Notes: generated by a model not told the origin, from the sequence alone. 64,000 nucleotides of DNA from Nocardiopsis_B mangrovi (GCF_042653925.1 NZ_JBHSFQ010000004.1:62001-126000), one strand, 5' to 3'. Shown: positions 7,673 through 16,444, counted from the stretch's first letter. Numbers and translations are program-made.

Positions 7673-10600
7673 CCGGCGACAAGGGTCTAGGACGGCCCAG
7701 GACCGCGGGGCCGGCATCGCCGCCGTCCCCCGATCAGCCGTCCCACGACCCCCCGGCCGCCTCCCCCACCTGGTGGGAGATCGGCGACGCGCTGTGGCTG
7801 GCGGCCCACCGCGACCACTCCGGCGACGACCCCGACCCCGCCGGCCCTGAACCCGCCACACCCCCGCCCGACCCCTCCCGGGCGCGCGACGACGTCCCCG
7901 CCCTCGCACCCCCGCCACCCGCCGAGCCCCCGCCGCCGGCCCCCGACCCCGGTATGTCGGCGCCGCTCCCGCCCGCCCCGGCGCCCTCCCCCGAGCCTCC
8001 GTCGCACCCGCCCCCGCCCGGCGGTTCCGGCCTGCCCGCTCCGGCCCGGCCCCGGCTCAGCGAGCGCCGCGCGCTCGTCCGCGCCTTCCAGACCTTCCGC
8101 CGCCGCGGCGAGGCCCCGCGCGCCACCCGGCTCGACGAGGACTCCACCGCCGACGGCTTCGCCCAGCGCGCACTGGCCGACCCCCGGCCCGGGCGCGCGC
8201 GGCGCACCCCCGTCCTGCCCGTGTTCTCCCCTCTGCTGGAGGTCGCCGACCACCTCACCGTGCTCGTCGACGACAGCCTGTCCATGATCGTCCAGCAGCC
8301 GCTGGTCGACGACCTGCTGTCCCTGCTCGGCCCGCTCCAGGTCTTCCGCACCATCCGGACCTTCTCCTTCGACTCCGACAAGGCGCGCGCCGCCGACCTC
8401 ACCCTGCGCGCCGCCCACGGCCCGGCGCCCCACCCCGCCCGCCTCTTCGCCGGCCGCGACCGCGATCTGCTGCTCGTCCTCAGCGACGGTGTGGGCGACG
8501 GCTGGCACAACGGCGCCATGGGCGGCTGGCTGGCCCGCTGGGGCGCCGACGCCGCCGTGGGCGTCGCCCACCTGCTGGACCGGCCCCTATGGCGGGGCAC
8601 GGGTATGCGCCCGTGGCACGTCGGGCTGCACGCCCCGGTCTCCCCCAGCGGGACCGCGCCCCCCAACACCGCCTATCGCGCGCACCCGCTGTCCCCCGGC
8701 GGCCCGGCGCCCGAGCCGCCCGATCTGCCGGACGGCTCCGTGGCCGTTCCGGTCTTCCCCATCGCCGCGCACGACATCGAACGCTGGGCGCGCTTCGTCC
8801 GGGGTCACCGCGGCGACCGCGAATACGCCACGACCGCGCTCGTGGTCGAGTCCGCGCCGCCCGACCCCGGTCCGGGCGACGCACCCGCCGGCCTCCTGGA
8901 GGCCCCCGCCGCCGAGGTCCTGCCGCCCTTCCCGAGCGCCGACGAACCCGGGCAGCGGCCGCTCGACGCCCGCGAGCGCGTCGAGATCTTCCGCGTCGTC
9001 GCCTCGCCCGCGGCGTTCCGCCTGGCCGTCCGCCTGGCCGCGATCCCCCTCAACCTCGCGACCATCCGGCTGGTCCAGGAGCGGTTCACCGCCGACCCCC
9101 GGCCCTCCGACCTCACCGAGGTGCTGTGCTCCGGGCTGATCCGGCGCACCGACGACACCCCCGGCATCGACCGCGGCGACCGGGTGACCCTGGAGTTCCA
9201 CCCCGGCGTGCGCGAACTCCTCCTCGCCGCCGGGGGCAGCCGCCGCGAGGTCAAGGAGTTGCTGGAGGCGGTCGCCGCCCGCTACCGGGACTCCGTTCCG
9301 TGGTTCGCCGCCCTGGAACGGCTCCTCCTCGGCCAGGCTCCGGAGGAGCGCCTGCCGCGGGCCGACCCCGCGACCGCGCCCTTCGCCGACGCCGTCGCGC
9401 CGGCGCTGGGCGCGCTGCCCGAACAGCTCCGCCGGGCCGCAGCGGAGCCGCCGCCCGGCCGCGGCGACCCCGATGACACGCCACCGGAGGACCGGCGATC
9501 CGACCCGGCCCGCCGGGATCCGGGCACGGACACCGCCGCCGACCCCGAACCCGTCCCCCGGTACGCCGCTCACGACCGTGAAAGCCCAGAGGATACGACC
9601 GTGGTTCCAGCAGATCCCCAGCCGACCGGCATTTCCCAGGCGAGCCCCATCGGCGGCCCGGCCTCCTCTGTGCTGAACGGAGGATCCGCGCCCGAGCCCG
9701 TGCGCTACGACCCCTTCGGGGACGTGCCGCAGGGCCCGCGCACCCGGCCGCTGGTCTGGGGACAGATCCCGCCGCGCAACGCGACCTTCGTCGGGCGCGA
9801 GAGCCTCCTGTCCGAGCTGCGCGACCGGCTGCGCGAAGGCGACACCACGGTCCTTCCCCAGTCGGCGCCGCGCCCGCGGCCGGGTCGCCCGCTGCCGCCG
9901 CCGCAGGTCTTCCCGCAGACGCTCCAGGGCATGGGCGGCGTGGGCAAGACCCAGCTGGCCCAGGAGTTCGCCTGGCGCCACCGCGGCGACTACGACCTCG
10001 TGTGGTGGGTCCCCTCCGACACCCCCTCCCAGATCCAGCAGTCACTGATCGAGCTGGCCCCCAAACTCGGCTTCCAGCCGGGCGGCGACCCCGCCGCGAC
10101 CGTGCGCGCGGTCCTGGAATCCCTGCGGACGGGCACGCCCTACGCCAACTGGCTGCTCGTCTACGACAGCGCGTCCGAGCCCTCCGAGGTACAGCCGTTC
10201 ATCCCGTCAGGGGGCCCGGGGCAGGTGCTGATCACCTCGCGGTCCCCCCAGTGGCGCACGGTCAGCGGCAACCTGGTCCAGGTCGACACCTTCGAACGGC
10301 ACGAGAGCACCGAGCTGCTGCACCGGCGCGGTCCCGAGGGCCTCTCCGCCGAGGACGCCGACCGCATCGCCGACAAGCTCGGCGACCTGCCGCTCGCGAT
10401 CGAGCAGACCGCGGTGTGGCTCTACGAAACCCTGATGCCCGCCACGGAGTGGCTCGAATTGTTCGACGAGAAGACCGAGGAACTGCTGTCCAACGTCTCA
10501 CCCGGCCCGGATTACCCGTGGTCGGTGGCGGCCACCATGAACATGACCCTGGAACGGCTGCGCGAGTCCAACCCGGGGGCACTGCGGCTGCTCCAGGTGT

Positions 10601-12291
10601 GCGCGTTCCTGGCGCCCCAGCCGATCCCGCGGCGCCTGTTCAACAACGCCCGCAACGTCGAGGCCCCCGCGGAGCTCGCCGCGATCCTCGCCGACCCCGG
10701 CATCGAGCTGAGCCGCGCGCTGCGCGCCATCGACCGCTACGCGCTGGTCAAGATGGACCACCGCAACTCCACCTTCCAGCTGCACCGGCTGGTCCAAGAG
10801 GCGCTCAAGCTGCCGCTGAGCACCGAAGAGCGCACCGAGCTGCGGCACTGCGCCCACATGCTGCTGGCCAACCTCGACCCCGGCGACCCCCTGTCGGCCC
10901 ACGACTGGCCGCGCTACGTCGAACTGCTGCCCCACGTGTGGGAGACCGAGCAGTGGGACTGCGAGAGCGAGTGGGCGCGCCAGCTGGTGCTGAGCGAGGT
11001 CCGCTTCCTCGACCTGTGGGGCCGGCCCGGCGAGGCCGAGCCGCTGGGGCGGCGCGCGCTCAACCTGTGGACAGAGAAGCTGGGCGCCGAGCACCCGCAG
11101 ACCCTGCGCGTGTCCATGCGCTACGCGCTGATCCTGTCCAGCCTGGGGCGCTTCCAGGAGTCCTACGAGCGCAGCATCCGGCTCGTCGAGACCCTCACCC
11201 GGCTGCGCGGCACCGACGACGAAGAGACCCTGGAAGCCCGCATCGACCTCGCGCTGGACCTGCGCAACCTCGGCCGGTTCCGCGACGCCGTGGAGGTCAG
11301 CCGCGAGGTGATGGAACGCCAGCAGCGCCTCTTCGGCCGCGACGACCCCCTGACCCTGCAAACCGCGCACATCCACGCCATCGGCCTGCGGCTCACCGGC
11401 GACTTCACCAGCGCCATGGAGATCGACCGCTACAACCACGAGCGCCGCATCCAGATGCTCGGCCCCGAGCACGCGCGCACCCTGAGCAGCAAGTACGGCT
11501 ACGCCCAGGGGCTCATGGAGTCCGGCCGCTACTGGGAGGCCATGCAGTTCCTCGACGAACTGCACGCCGACAACTCCCGCCTCTACCCCGCGCAGTCGCC
11601 GCTGCGACTGATCACCATGCTCGCGCTGTCGGCGGTCAAGCGCCGCACCGGCCGCCTGCGCGAGGCCGTCGCCCTGTCGCACGAGGCGTACCGCATGTTC
11701 GAGGACCACTCCGGCCCGGACTCCCAGAGCACGGTGCGCGCCGCGGCCAGCCACGCGGTGTCGCTGCGCGCGATCGGCGAGCACGACGCCGCCCTCGCGC
11801 TGTCGTCGAACGCGTTGGCCCACTACCGCGGCATCTACGGCGCCCAGCACCCGCTCTACGCCGACGCCCTGCTCAACCACGCGGTCACCCTGCGCCTCCT
11901 CGGGCGGGTCGACCAGGCGCGGGCCGCCGACGAAGAGGCCATGGGCGTCCATACCGACCGGCTGGGCGACGACCACCCCGCCAGCCTCGCCAACGCCGTC
12001 AACCTCGCCAGCGACCTGTTCGCGGCGGGCGACGCCCGTGCGGCGCTCGACCTGGACCAGCGCACGCACGAACGCGCGGTGCAGGTCTTCGGCGACGACC
12101 ACCCGCTGACCCTGGCCGCGCTGCGCAACCTGATGATGGACCGCAGGGTCGTCGAAGGGGTGCCGCTGGAGGAGGAGCGGGCCGAGGTCGCGCGCCAGTA
12201 CCGGGCGCTGTTCGGTCCCGACCACCCGGCCACGCGGTCGGCGGCACACGACGTGCGCGCCAACTGCGACCTGTTCATGAACGGGATGTGA
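7669..12291 (+). CDS. SAV_2336/vWA module fused to NB-ARC STAND ATPase and TPR array (FxsT-like)
   Basis: This 1540-residue protein combines several modules. Residues 1-120 are proline-rich and disordered. About 125-420 match the SAV_2336 N-terminal family, a vWA-like fold with an intact MIDAS motif D201-x-S203-x-S205. A helical region and a disordered linker follow to about residue 690. An NB-ARC ATPase then has P-loop GMGGVGKT at 754-761, LLVYDSASE as a degenerate Walker B, and VLITSRSP. A winged-helix segment with FQLHRLVQEALK follows, and tetratricopeptide-like repeats run from about 1100 to the end. The C-terminal half resembles FxSxx-COOH-system TPR proteins. In STAND proteins the TPRs sense a ligand and the ATPase oligomerises. 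GTG overlaps the previous stop (GTGA). Confidence 0.8.
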   Translation: MTGDKGLGRPRTAGPASPPSPDQPSHDPPAASPTWWEIGDALWLAAHRDHSGDDPDPAGPEPATPPPDPSRARDDVPALAPPPPAEPPPPAPDPGMSAPLPPAPAPSPEPPSHPPPPGGSGLPAPARPRLSERRALVRAFQTFRRRGEAPRATRLDEDSTADGFAQRALADPRPGRARRTPVLPVFSPLLEVADHLTVLVDDSLSMIVQQPLVDDLLSLLGPLQVFRTIRTFSFDSDKARAADLTLRAAHGPAPHPARLFAGRDRDLLLVLSDGVGDGWHNGAMGGWLARWGADAAVGVAHLLDRPLWRGTGMRPWHVGLHAPVSPSGTAPPNTAYRAHPLSPGGPAPEPPDLPDGSVAVPVFPIAAHDIERWARFVRGHRGDREYATTALVVESAPPDPGPGDAPAGLLEAPAAEVLPPFPSADEPGQRPLDARERVEIFRVVASPAAFRLAVRLAAIPLNLATIRLVQERFTADPRPSDLTEVLCSGLIRRTDDTPGIDRGDRVTLEFHPGVRELLLAAGGSRREVKELLEAVAARYRDSVPWFAALERLLLGQAPEERLPRADPATAPFADAVAPALGALPEQLRRAAAEPPPGRGDPDDTPPEDRRSDPARRDPGTDTAADPEPVPRYAAHDRESPEDTTVVPADPQPTGISQASPIGGPASSVLNGGSAPEPVRYDPFGDVPQGPRTRPLVWGQIPPRNATFVGRESLLSELRDRLREGDTTVLPQSAPRPRPGRPLPPPQVFPQTLQGMGGVGKTQLAQEFAWRHRGDYDLVWWVPSDTPSQIQQSLIELAPKLGFQPGGDPAATVRAVLESLRTGTPYANWLLVYDSASEPSEVQPFIPSGGPGQVLITSRSPQWRTVSGNLVQVDTFERHESTELLHRRGPEGLSAEDADRIADKLGDLPLAIEQTAVWLYETLMPATEWLELFDEKTEELLSNVSPGPDYPWSVAATMNMTLERLRESNPGALRLLQVCAFLAPQPIPRRLFNNARNVEAPAELAAILADPGIELSRALRAIDRYALVKMDHRNSTFQLHRLVQEALKLPLSTEERTELRHCAHMLLANLDPGDPLSAHDWPRYVELLPHVWETEQWDCESEWARQLVLSEVRFLDLWGRPGEAEPLGRRALNLWTEKLGAEHPQTLRVSMRYALILSSLGRFQESYERSIRLVETLTRLRGTDDEETLEARIDLALDLRNLGRFRDAVEVSREVMERQQRLFGRDDPLTLQTAHIHAIGLRLTGDFTSAMEIDRYNHERRIQMLGPEHARTLSSKYGYAQGLMESGRYWEAMQFLDELHADNSRLYPAQSPLRLITMLALSAVKRRTGRLREAVALSHEAYRMFEDHSGPDSQSTVRAAASHAVSLRAIGEHDAALALSSNALAHYRGIYGAQHPLYADALLNHAVTLRLLGRVDQARAADEEAMGVHTDRLGDDHPASLANAVNLASDLFAAGDARAALDLDQRTHERAVQVFGDDHPLTLAALRNLMMDRRVVEGVPLEEERAEVARQYRALFGPDHPATRSAAHDVRANCDLFMNGM

Positions 12292-12295
12292 GCCA

Positions 12296-12340
12296 GGTGC
12301 GGCCGGGGGCGCGGCGGGGACGCGCGCCCCCGGCCGCACC
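12296..12340. terminator. Strong hairpin between convergent genes
   Basis: A perfect 18-bp inverted repeat (arms 12296-12313 and 12323-12340, nine-base loop) lies directly after the stop of the vWA/NB-ARC gene and ends just before the stop of the convergent DUF397 gene. There is no U-tract, which is common in high-GC actinomycetes. It probably terminates both transcripts and marks the end of the three-gene operon. Confidence 0.75.
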
Positions 12341-12341
12341 C

Positions 12342-12518
12342 TCAGCCGAGCTCCCCCCGGCCGACCCCGACCACGAACTCCCGCCACGCCCGGAGGCTCA
12401 CCCCGATCACCGCACCGCCCGGGTCGTGGGAATCACGCACCAGCACGCGGGCCCCCGGCACCCGGGCGACCTCCACACAGTCGGGCGGATTGTTGCTGTA
12501 ACTGGACTTCCACCACAT
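12342..12518 (-). CDS. DUF397 domain protein
   Basis: This 58-residue protein is a complete DUF397 module. It begins MWWKSSYSNNPPDCVEVAR, continues with VLVRDSHDPGGAVIGVS, and ends WREFV plus a short tail. The ATG at 12518 is chosen because GAGG lies nine bases upstream; a longer frame from 12617 would add an unrelated Arg-rich segment. DUF397 proteins usually sit beside an XRE-family HTH regulator and are thought to act in small regulatory or toxin-antitoxin-like pairs. No HTH partner is seen here. It is inserted in opposite orientation between the conflict operon and its Trypco1-like gene. Confidence 0.8.
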   Translation of the reverse strand: MWWKSSYSNNPPDCVEVARVPGARVLVRDSHDPGGAVIGVSLRAWREFVVGVGRGELG

Positions 12519-12847
12519 GGGTTCATGCCTCGGAACACATGCCGACACGCCCTTGGGCCGGCGCCGGCTCCTCCCTCTTCCGGGTTCGTCTCCGGGCACG
12601 ATCGAATCAATGCTCATACGGAACTCTCGACCAAGACGAGTGGCCGACCACCTGTACAGAGGAACGCAAACGGAACACGGATCTTCCCACGACGATTATC
12701 CCGACATGTCTCCGGTCGTTTTTTTATATCCCCGGTGTGGACCAATTCATGTAGCCCGATAGCGGACAGTTACCTTACGTCGCGGCGGGCGGTCGGCGAA
12801 GACGAGGCGACGGCGGCGCGGCGGACGACGGCGAAAGGCGGCTCACC
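12519..12847 (+). other. Divergent intergenic region, AT-rich in its second half
   Basis: This spacer separates the divergent DUF397 and Trypco1-like genes and must hold both promoters. I see no gene in it. Bases 12690-12775 are strikingly AT-rich for this genome and include a run of seven T residues (12719-12725) shortly after a GACATGTC palindrome. That pair is not a convincing terminator because the stem is short. No -35/-10 pair could be assigned with confidence. Confidence 0.35.
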
Positions 12848-13189
12848 ATGGCGGAGATCATCCGTTTCACCAGTGACGAAGGCGCGTCCGTGCTGGTCGA
12901 GGCGGCGGGAAGCTCACCTGGCATGCAGGAGGTGTCCGGCCGGGACATCATCCGCGCGGCCGACGAGAAATTCGAGGCGATACTGGGAAAAGTCCGAGAG
13001 CTCTCCCGCCTGATCGGACGCGAATTGGGTGACCTGGCCGCCGGGCCCGAAGAGATCACCGTTGAAATGGGTATCAGCGTCAACGCCGAGGCCGACGTCT
13101 TCATTGCCCGAGCCGCCACGGAAAGCGCCTTGACGGTAACGATGACCTGGCGCCGAGAGGGTACTCCCGTCACCCGTAAACGCCATTGA
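12848..13189 (+). CDS. Trypsin-co-occurring domain 1 (CU044_2847 family) protein
   Basis: This 113-residue protein starts MAEIIRFTSDEGASVLVE and continues with a strand-helix region, the IEITVEMGISV-like stretch (seen here as EEITVEMGISVNAEAD) and a final beta strand LTVTMTWRR. This matches the Trypco1/CU044_2847 family, named because its members are encoded beside trypsin-like proteases in actinobacterial conflict systems. Such a protease-VMAP gene lies 6 kb upstream on the same strand. An AAAGG site precedes the ATG. It probably has its own promoter, because a terminator and the DUF397 gene intervene. The biochemical role of the family is unknown. Confidence 0.75.
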   Translation: MAEIIRFTSDEGASVLVEAAGSSPGMQEVSGRDIIRAADEKFEAILGKVRELSRLIGRELGDLAAGPEEITVEMGISVNAEADVFIARAATESALTVTMTWRREGTPVTRKRH

Positions 13190-13246
13190 CCGGGTCGGCG
13201 GGCGGCCACGGAAGCGCGACCGAAAACGTGGCGCGACCGGCGGGTG

Positions 13247-13272
13247 GGGCGCCGGTGGGCACCGGGACGCCC
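13247..13272. terminator. Hairpin between convergent genes
   Basis: An interrupted inverted repeat, GGGCG...CGCCC outside and CGGTG/CACCG inside, lies between the stop of the Trypco1-like gene and the stop of the convergent acyl-CoA ligase gene. There is no U-tract. It is a plausible bidirectional terminator but weaker than the hairpin at 12296. Confidence 0.4.
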
Positions 13273-13280
13273 TTGGGCGG

Positions 13281-15098
13281 TCAGCGAGCGCCGCGCGGGG
13301 CGTACATGCGCTCGATCGCGTCGGCGTGCCGGGCCGCGATGGCGTCGCGGCGCGGCTTGAGCGTCGGCGTCAGAGTCTCGGCCTCGACGCTGAACGGCTC
13401 GGCGAGGATCGTGAACGCCCGGACCGACTCCGCGCGAGAGACCGCGCCGTTGGCGGCGTCCACGGCGCGCTGCACCGCCGCGCGCAGGCCCGCGTCCTCC
13501 GCCAGGCCGGCCGCCGTGGCGTCGGCGGGGTGGCCGTTGCGCTCCTTCCAGGAGGCGAACTCGGCGGGGTCGAGGGTGATGAGGGCGCTGACGAAGGGGC
13601 GGCCGTCGCCGACCACCACGCACTGGCCGACGAGGGGGTCGGCGGCCATGCGCTCCTCGGCGGCGGCCGGGGCCACGTTCTTGCCGCCCGCGGTCACCAG
13701 GATCTCCTTCTTGCGGCCGGTGACCCGGATATAGCCGTCGGCGTCGCACACGCCGAGGTCACCGGTCGCGAACCAGCCGTCGGCGTCGAAGACCGCCGCG
13801 GACTCCGCCGGCCGGTTCCAGTAGCGGGCGAAGACCTGGCCGCCCTTCACCAGGATCTCCCCGTCCGCCGCGAGCGTGACCGACACCCCGGGCAGCGGGC
13901 CGCCGATGGTCCCCGGCCGCACCCGGCCCGGGACGTTGGCGAGGACGGCGGCCGTGGTTTCGGTCAGTCCGTACCCCTCGTACACTTCCAGGCCCATACC
14001 GCGATAGAAGTGCAGCAGCCGCGTGTCCAGGGCGCCGCCGCCGGAGAGCACGCGGGTACACCGCCCCCCGAGCGCGGCCGCGAGCCTGCGGTAGACCAGC
14101 GGTTCGAACAGCCGGCGGCGCAGCCGCAGGCCCAGGCCCGGTCCGCCGTGGTCGAGCGAGCGGCTGTAGGCGACGGCGGTGTCGGTGGCGGCGTCGAAGA
14201 TCCGCCGCCGGAGCCCGCTGGTGCGCGAACGCGCGGTGGCGTGGATCTTCTCGAAGACGTAGGGCACCGCGAGCAGGAAGGTCGGGCGGAAGGTCCCCAG
14301 GTCGGCGATCAGGGAGCGGACACTGCCGGTGTGCCCGAGGCGGGCCCCGGCGTGGACCACCCCCACCTGCACCATCCGGCCGAATACGTGGGCCAGGGGG
14401 AGGAACAGCAGCGTCGAGGGCGGGGTGCCGTCGGCCCCGGGCTCGAACAGCACCGAGAGGGCGTGCACGACGCTCCCGACCTCGGCGAAGAAGTTCGCGT
14501 GGGTGAGGACGCACCCCTTGGGCGGGCCCGTTGTGCCCGAGGTATAGACGATGGTGGCGGGGTCGCCGGGCGACACGCCCTCGCGGCGCCGGCCGACTTC
14601 GGCGTCGCCGATCGCGGCACCGGCGGCGGTGAGGTCGGCGAGGGCTCCGGCGTCGATGGTCCACAGGTGCCGCAGGGCCGGCAGGCGCGGGCGGACCCCG
14701 TCGACGGCGCGGGTGTGATCGTCGTCGTCGGCCAGGCAGGCGACGGCGCCGGAGTCGGCGAGGACCATCTCGATCTGGGCGCCGGAGGACGAGGGGTAGA
14801 CGGGCACGGACACCGCGCCCGCTGCCCAGACGGCGTAGTCGAGCACGGTCCACTCGTACCGGTTGGCGGAGAGCAGGGCGATCCGGTCGCCGGGTTCGAT
14901 CCCGGAGGCGATGAGGCCCTTGGCCACGGCGGTGACCTCGTCGCGGACGCCGGCGGCCGAGACGTCCCGCCAGCGGTCCCCGTCCCGGCGGCACAGCACG
15001 GCCGAGCCGGGGTCGCGCTCCGCGCGGTCGAACAGGGTCTCCGCCAACCCGCCCCGGGTGGGGATCTCGGCCTGCGCGGGAGAAGAGAACACGGTCAC
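13281..15098 (-). CDS. Long-chain-fatty-acid-CoA ligase (AMP-binding)
   Basis: This 605-residue acyl-adenylate-forming enzyme activates a fatty acid to acyl-CoA through acyl-AMP. The P-loop-like motif YTSGTTGPPKG is at about residues 183-193. Also present are GYGLTETTA, the GWFATGDLG motif with the hinge aspartate, and GRKKEILVTAGGKNVAP near the C terminus with the hinge and catalytic lysine region. Length and the N-terminal ETLFDRA segment fit the FadD15-like long-chain branch. A PaaI-type thioesterase is the next gene upstream on the same strand, but nearly 700 bases separate them, so cotranscription is doubtful. Confidence 0.9.
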   Translation of the reverse strand: MTVFSSPAQAEIPTRGGLAETLFDRAERDPGSAVLCRRDGDRWRDVSAAGVRDEVTAVAKGLIASGIEPGDRIALLSANRYEWTVLDYAVWAAGAVSVPVYPSSSGAQIEMVLADSGAVACLADDDDHTRAVDGVRPRLPALRHLWTIDAGALADLTAAGAAIGDAEVGRRREGVSPGDPATIVYTSGTTGPPKGCVLTHANFFAEVGSVVHALSVLFEPGADGTPPSTLLFLPLAHVFGRMVQVGVVHAGARLGHTGSVRSLIADLGTFRPTFLLAVPYVFEKIHATARSRTSGLRRRIFDAATDTAVAYSRSLDHGGPGLGLRLRRRLFEPLVYRRLAAALGGRCTRVLSGGGALDTRLLHFYRGMGLEVYEGYGLTETTAAVLANVPGRVRPGTIGGPLPGVSVTLAADGEILVKGGQVFARYWNRPAESAAVFDADGWFATGDLGVCDADGYIRVTGRKKEILVTAGGKNVAPAAAEERMAADPLVGQCVVVGDGRPFVSALITLDPAEFASWKERNGHPADATAAGLAEDAGLRAAVQRAVDAANGAVSRAESVRAFTILAEPFSVEAETLTPTLKPRRDAIAARHADAIERMYAPRGAR

Positions 15099-15784
15099 CC
15101 TTCCGGTCTATCGGACCCGGGAACCGATCGGCGACGCCGGGCGTCGACCGGCACGATGAGATGCGCCATAGTCGGGTCGGTCCGGGTCGCCCCCACCCCG
15201 AGCCACCCGCCCCGGCCTCGTCCCCTACCCCTTCGGCCCCGCTGTTCCCCGGGACCGCGTCGGCGCCAGCGGCTGCCGGCGGGTGGATACGGTCGGCGCG
15301 GTCGTGGACGATTCGGACGTCCCGGAGGGTGGGGTGGCCGGATCCGGTCACCCGCGCCCGGTCCGCTCTCTTATGACATGCCCATCTTGACGGTGTAGAT
15401 CGCTAAAGTCCGCTTTTACCCATATCGGTCGGCGGGCGACACGCCGCCGGCCGTCGCCGGAAGGTCCGCGGTTGCCCCGATCGAGCGAGTCCGGACGGGC
15501 GGCGCGGACGCCTTCCGTGCTTCCGCGGGAGCGGTGACGGACACTGGTGCGGAAAGCGCATGCGGCCGGAGCAGGCCGGGTGCGGGGGCGCCATCGGCCC
15601 CGCGGAGGGGGTGCCGTCCGCGGGCACGGCCTCCGTCCCCTGTTCGCGCCCGCCCGCCTGCGGTGCACGGCTCCCGACGACGGCTCCGTTCCGCCCGGCA
15701 CGCGGACCGGGGCACCGGAGGACGGAGCCCCTGTGTGCGCACCGCCAGGCGCGGCGGGCGTCTCCCCGTCACCGGTGGGCGGGG
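15099..15784. other. 686-bp intergenic region with no supportable gene
   Basis: Several open frames cross this stretch on both strands, but all are Arg/Pro/Gly-rich and lack family features and ribosome-binding sites, so I treat them as spurious. The part at about 15370-15430 is AT-richer and may hold the ligase promoter. A TTATGA/TGTAGA pair with 17-base spacing exists there on the + strand but drives no evident gene. Confidence 0.4.
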
Positions 15785-16444
15785 TCACCCGGGGAGCGGG
15801 ATCCGCACCATGATGGCCGTGCCCTCGGCGGTGACCTCGCCGTTGTGGCGGATCTCCGCTGAGACGAAGACCTTGCGGCGCTCCGCCCCGGTGACCCGCG
15901 CCGTGATGTGCAGGGGGACGTTGAGCGGAGTGGGGTCGCGGTAGTCGACGTCGAGCTTGGCGGTCAGGCAGGGCACGCCCGCCGCGTTGGCGGCGCTGCC
16001 CAGTGCCTGGTCGAGCAGGGCGGCGATCCAGCCGCCGTGCACGAGCCCCGGGGGGCCCTGGTAGACGCCGCCCAGGACGACCTCGCCCCGCAGCCCGTCG
16101 CCGTCGCGCTCCAGCCGCAACGGCGGGGCGGCCGGGTTGGTCGGGCCGGCGACGATGTTGGTCACGGTCCCGTACTCGGCTCCGCCGTCGGGCCGCGTGT
16201 GGCGGACCATGGCGCCGATCGCGCGGCGTTCGCCGCCGAGCGCGGCGGTGGCCTCGGCGGCCGCGGCACGCGCCCGCTCCAGGGCCTCGGGGCCGGCCTC
16301 GGTGTGGGCGACGGCGTCGACCAGGCTGCGCACCTGGCCGACGAGGGCCGTCAGCTCCGCGGGGATCTCCGCCTCATCGAGAACGGTGAACCCGAAGTCT
16401 CGGGGATCGGGGAACCGGGGTGCCGGCTGGGTGTCGACCGTCAT
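15785..16444 (-). CDS. PaaI-family (hotdog fold) thioesterase
   Basis: This 219-residue protein has a helical N-terminal extension of about 110 residues and then a hotdog domain. The family motif GPPGLVHGGWIAALLDQALG contains the conserved HGG segment and the acidic residue (LLD) that activates water. The following strands include LTAKLDVDYRDPTPLNVPL. It likely hydrolyses an acyl-CoA or aryl-CoA thioester in the cytosol. The extended N-terminal half resembles actinobacterial thioesterases fused to a helical cap. The nearby acyl-CoA ligase suggests fatty-acyl metabolism, but the substrate is unknown. Confidence 0.82.
   Translation of the reverse strand: MTVDTQPAPRFPDPRDFGFTVLDEAEIPAELTALVGQVRSLVDAVAHTEAGPEALERARAAAAEATAALGGERRAIGAMVRHTRPDGGAEYGTVTNIVAGPTNPAAPPLRLERDGDGLRGEVVLGGVYQGPPGLVHGGWIAALLDQALGSAANAAGVPCLTAKLDVDYRDPTPLNVPLHITARVTGAERRKVFVSAEIRHNGEVTAEGTAIMVRIPLPG

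Noticed and set aside
12700..12740. Intrinsic terminator with seven-T run before the Trypco1-like gene
   Set aside because: The GACATGTC palindrome before it is too short and not GC-rich enough to form a stable stem.
10002..13013. A 1003-codon + strand open frame overlapping the vWA/NB-ARC gene
   Set aside because: It is Arg/Pro/Ala-rich without any domain and lies in another frame of a gene with clear motifs; such long shadow frames are expected at this GC content.
4693..13189. FxSxx-COOH RiPP cluster suggested by the FxsT-like TPR half
   Set aside because: No short precursor ending in F-x-S-x-x, no radical SAM maturase and no FxsA/FxsC-like gene is present in or near the operon.
15099..15784. 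Genes on either strand in the long spacer upstream of the acyl-CoA ligase
   Set aside because: All frames are Arg/Pro/Gly-rich, overlap one another, and lack ribosome-binding sites and recognisable domains.
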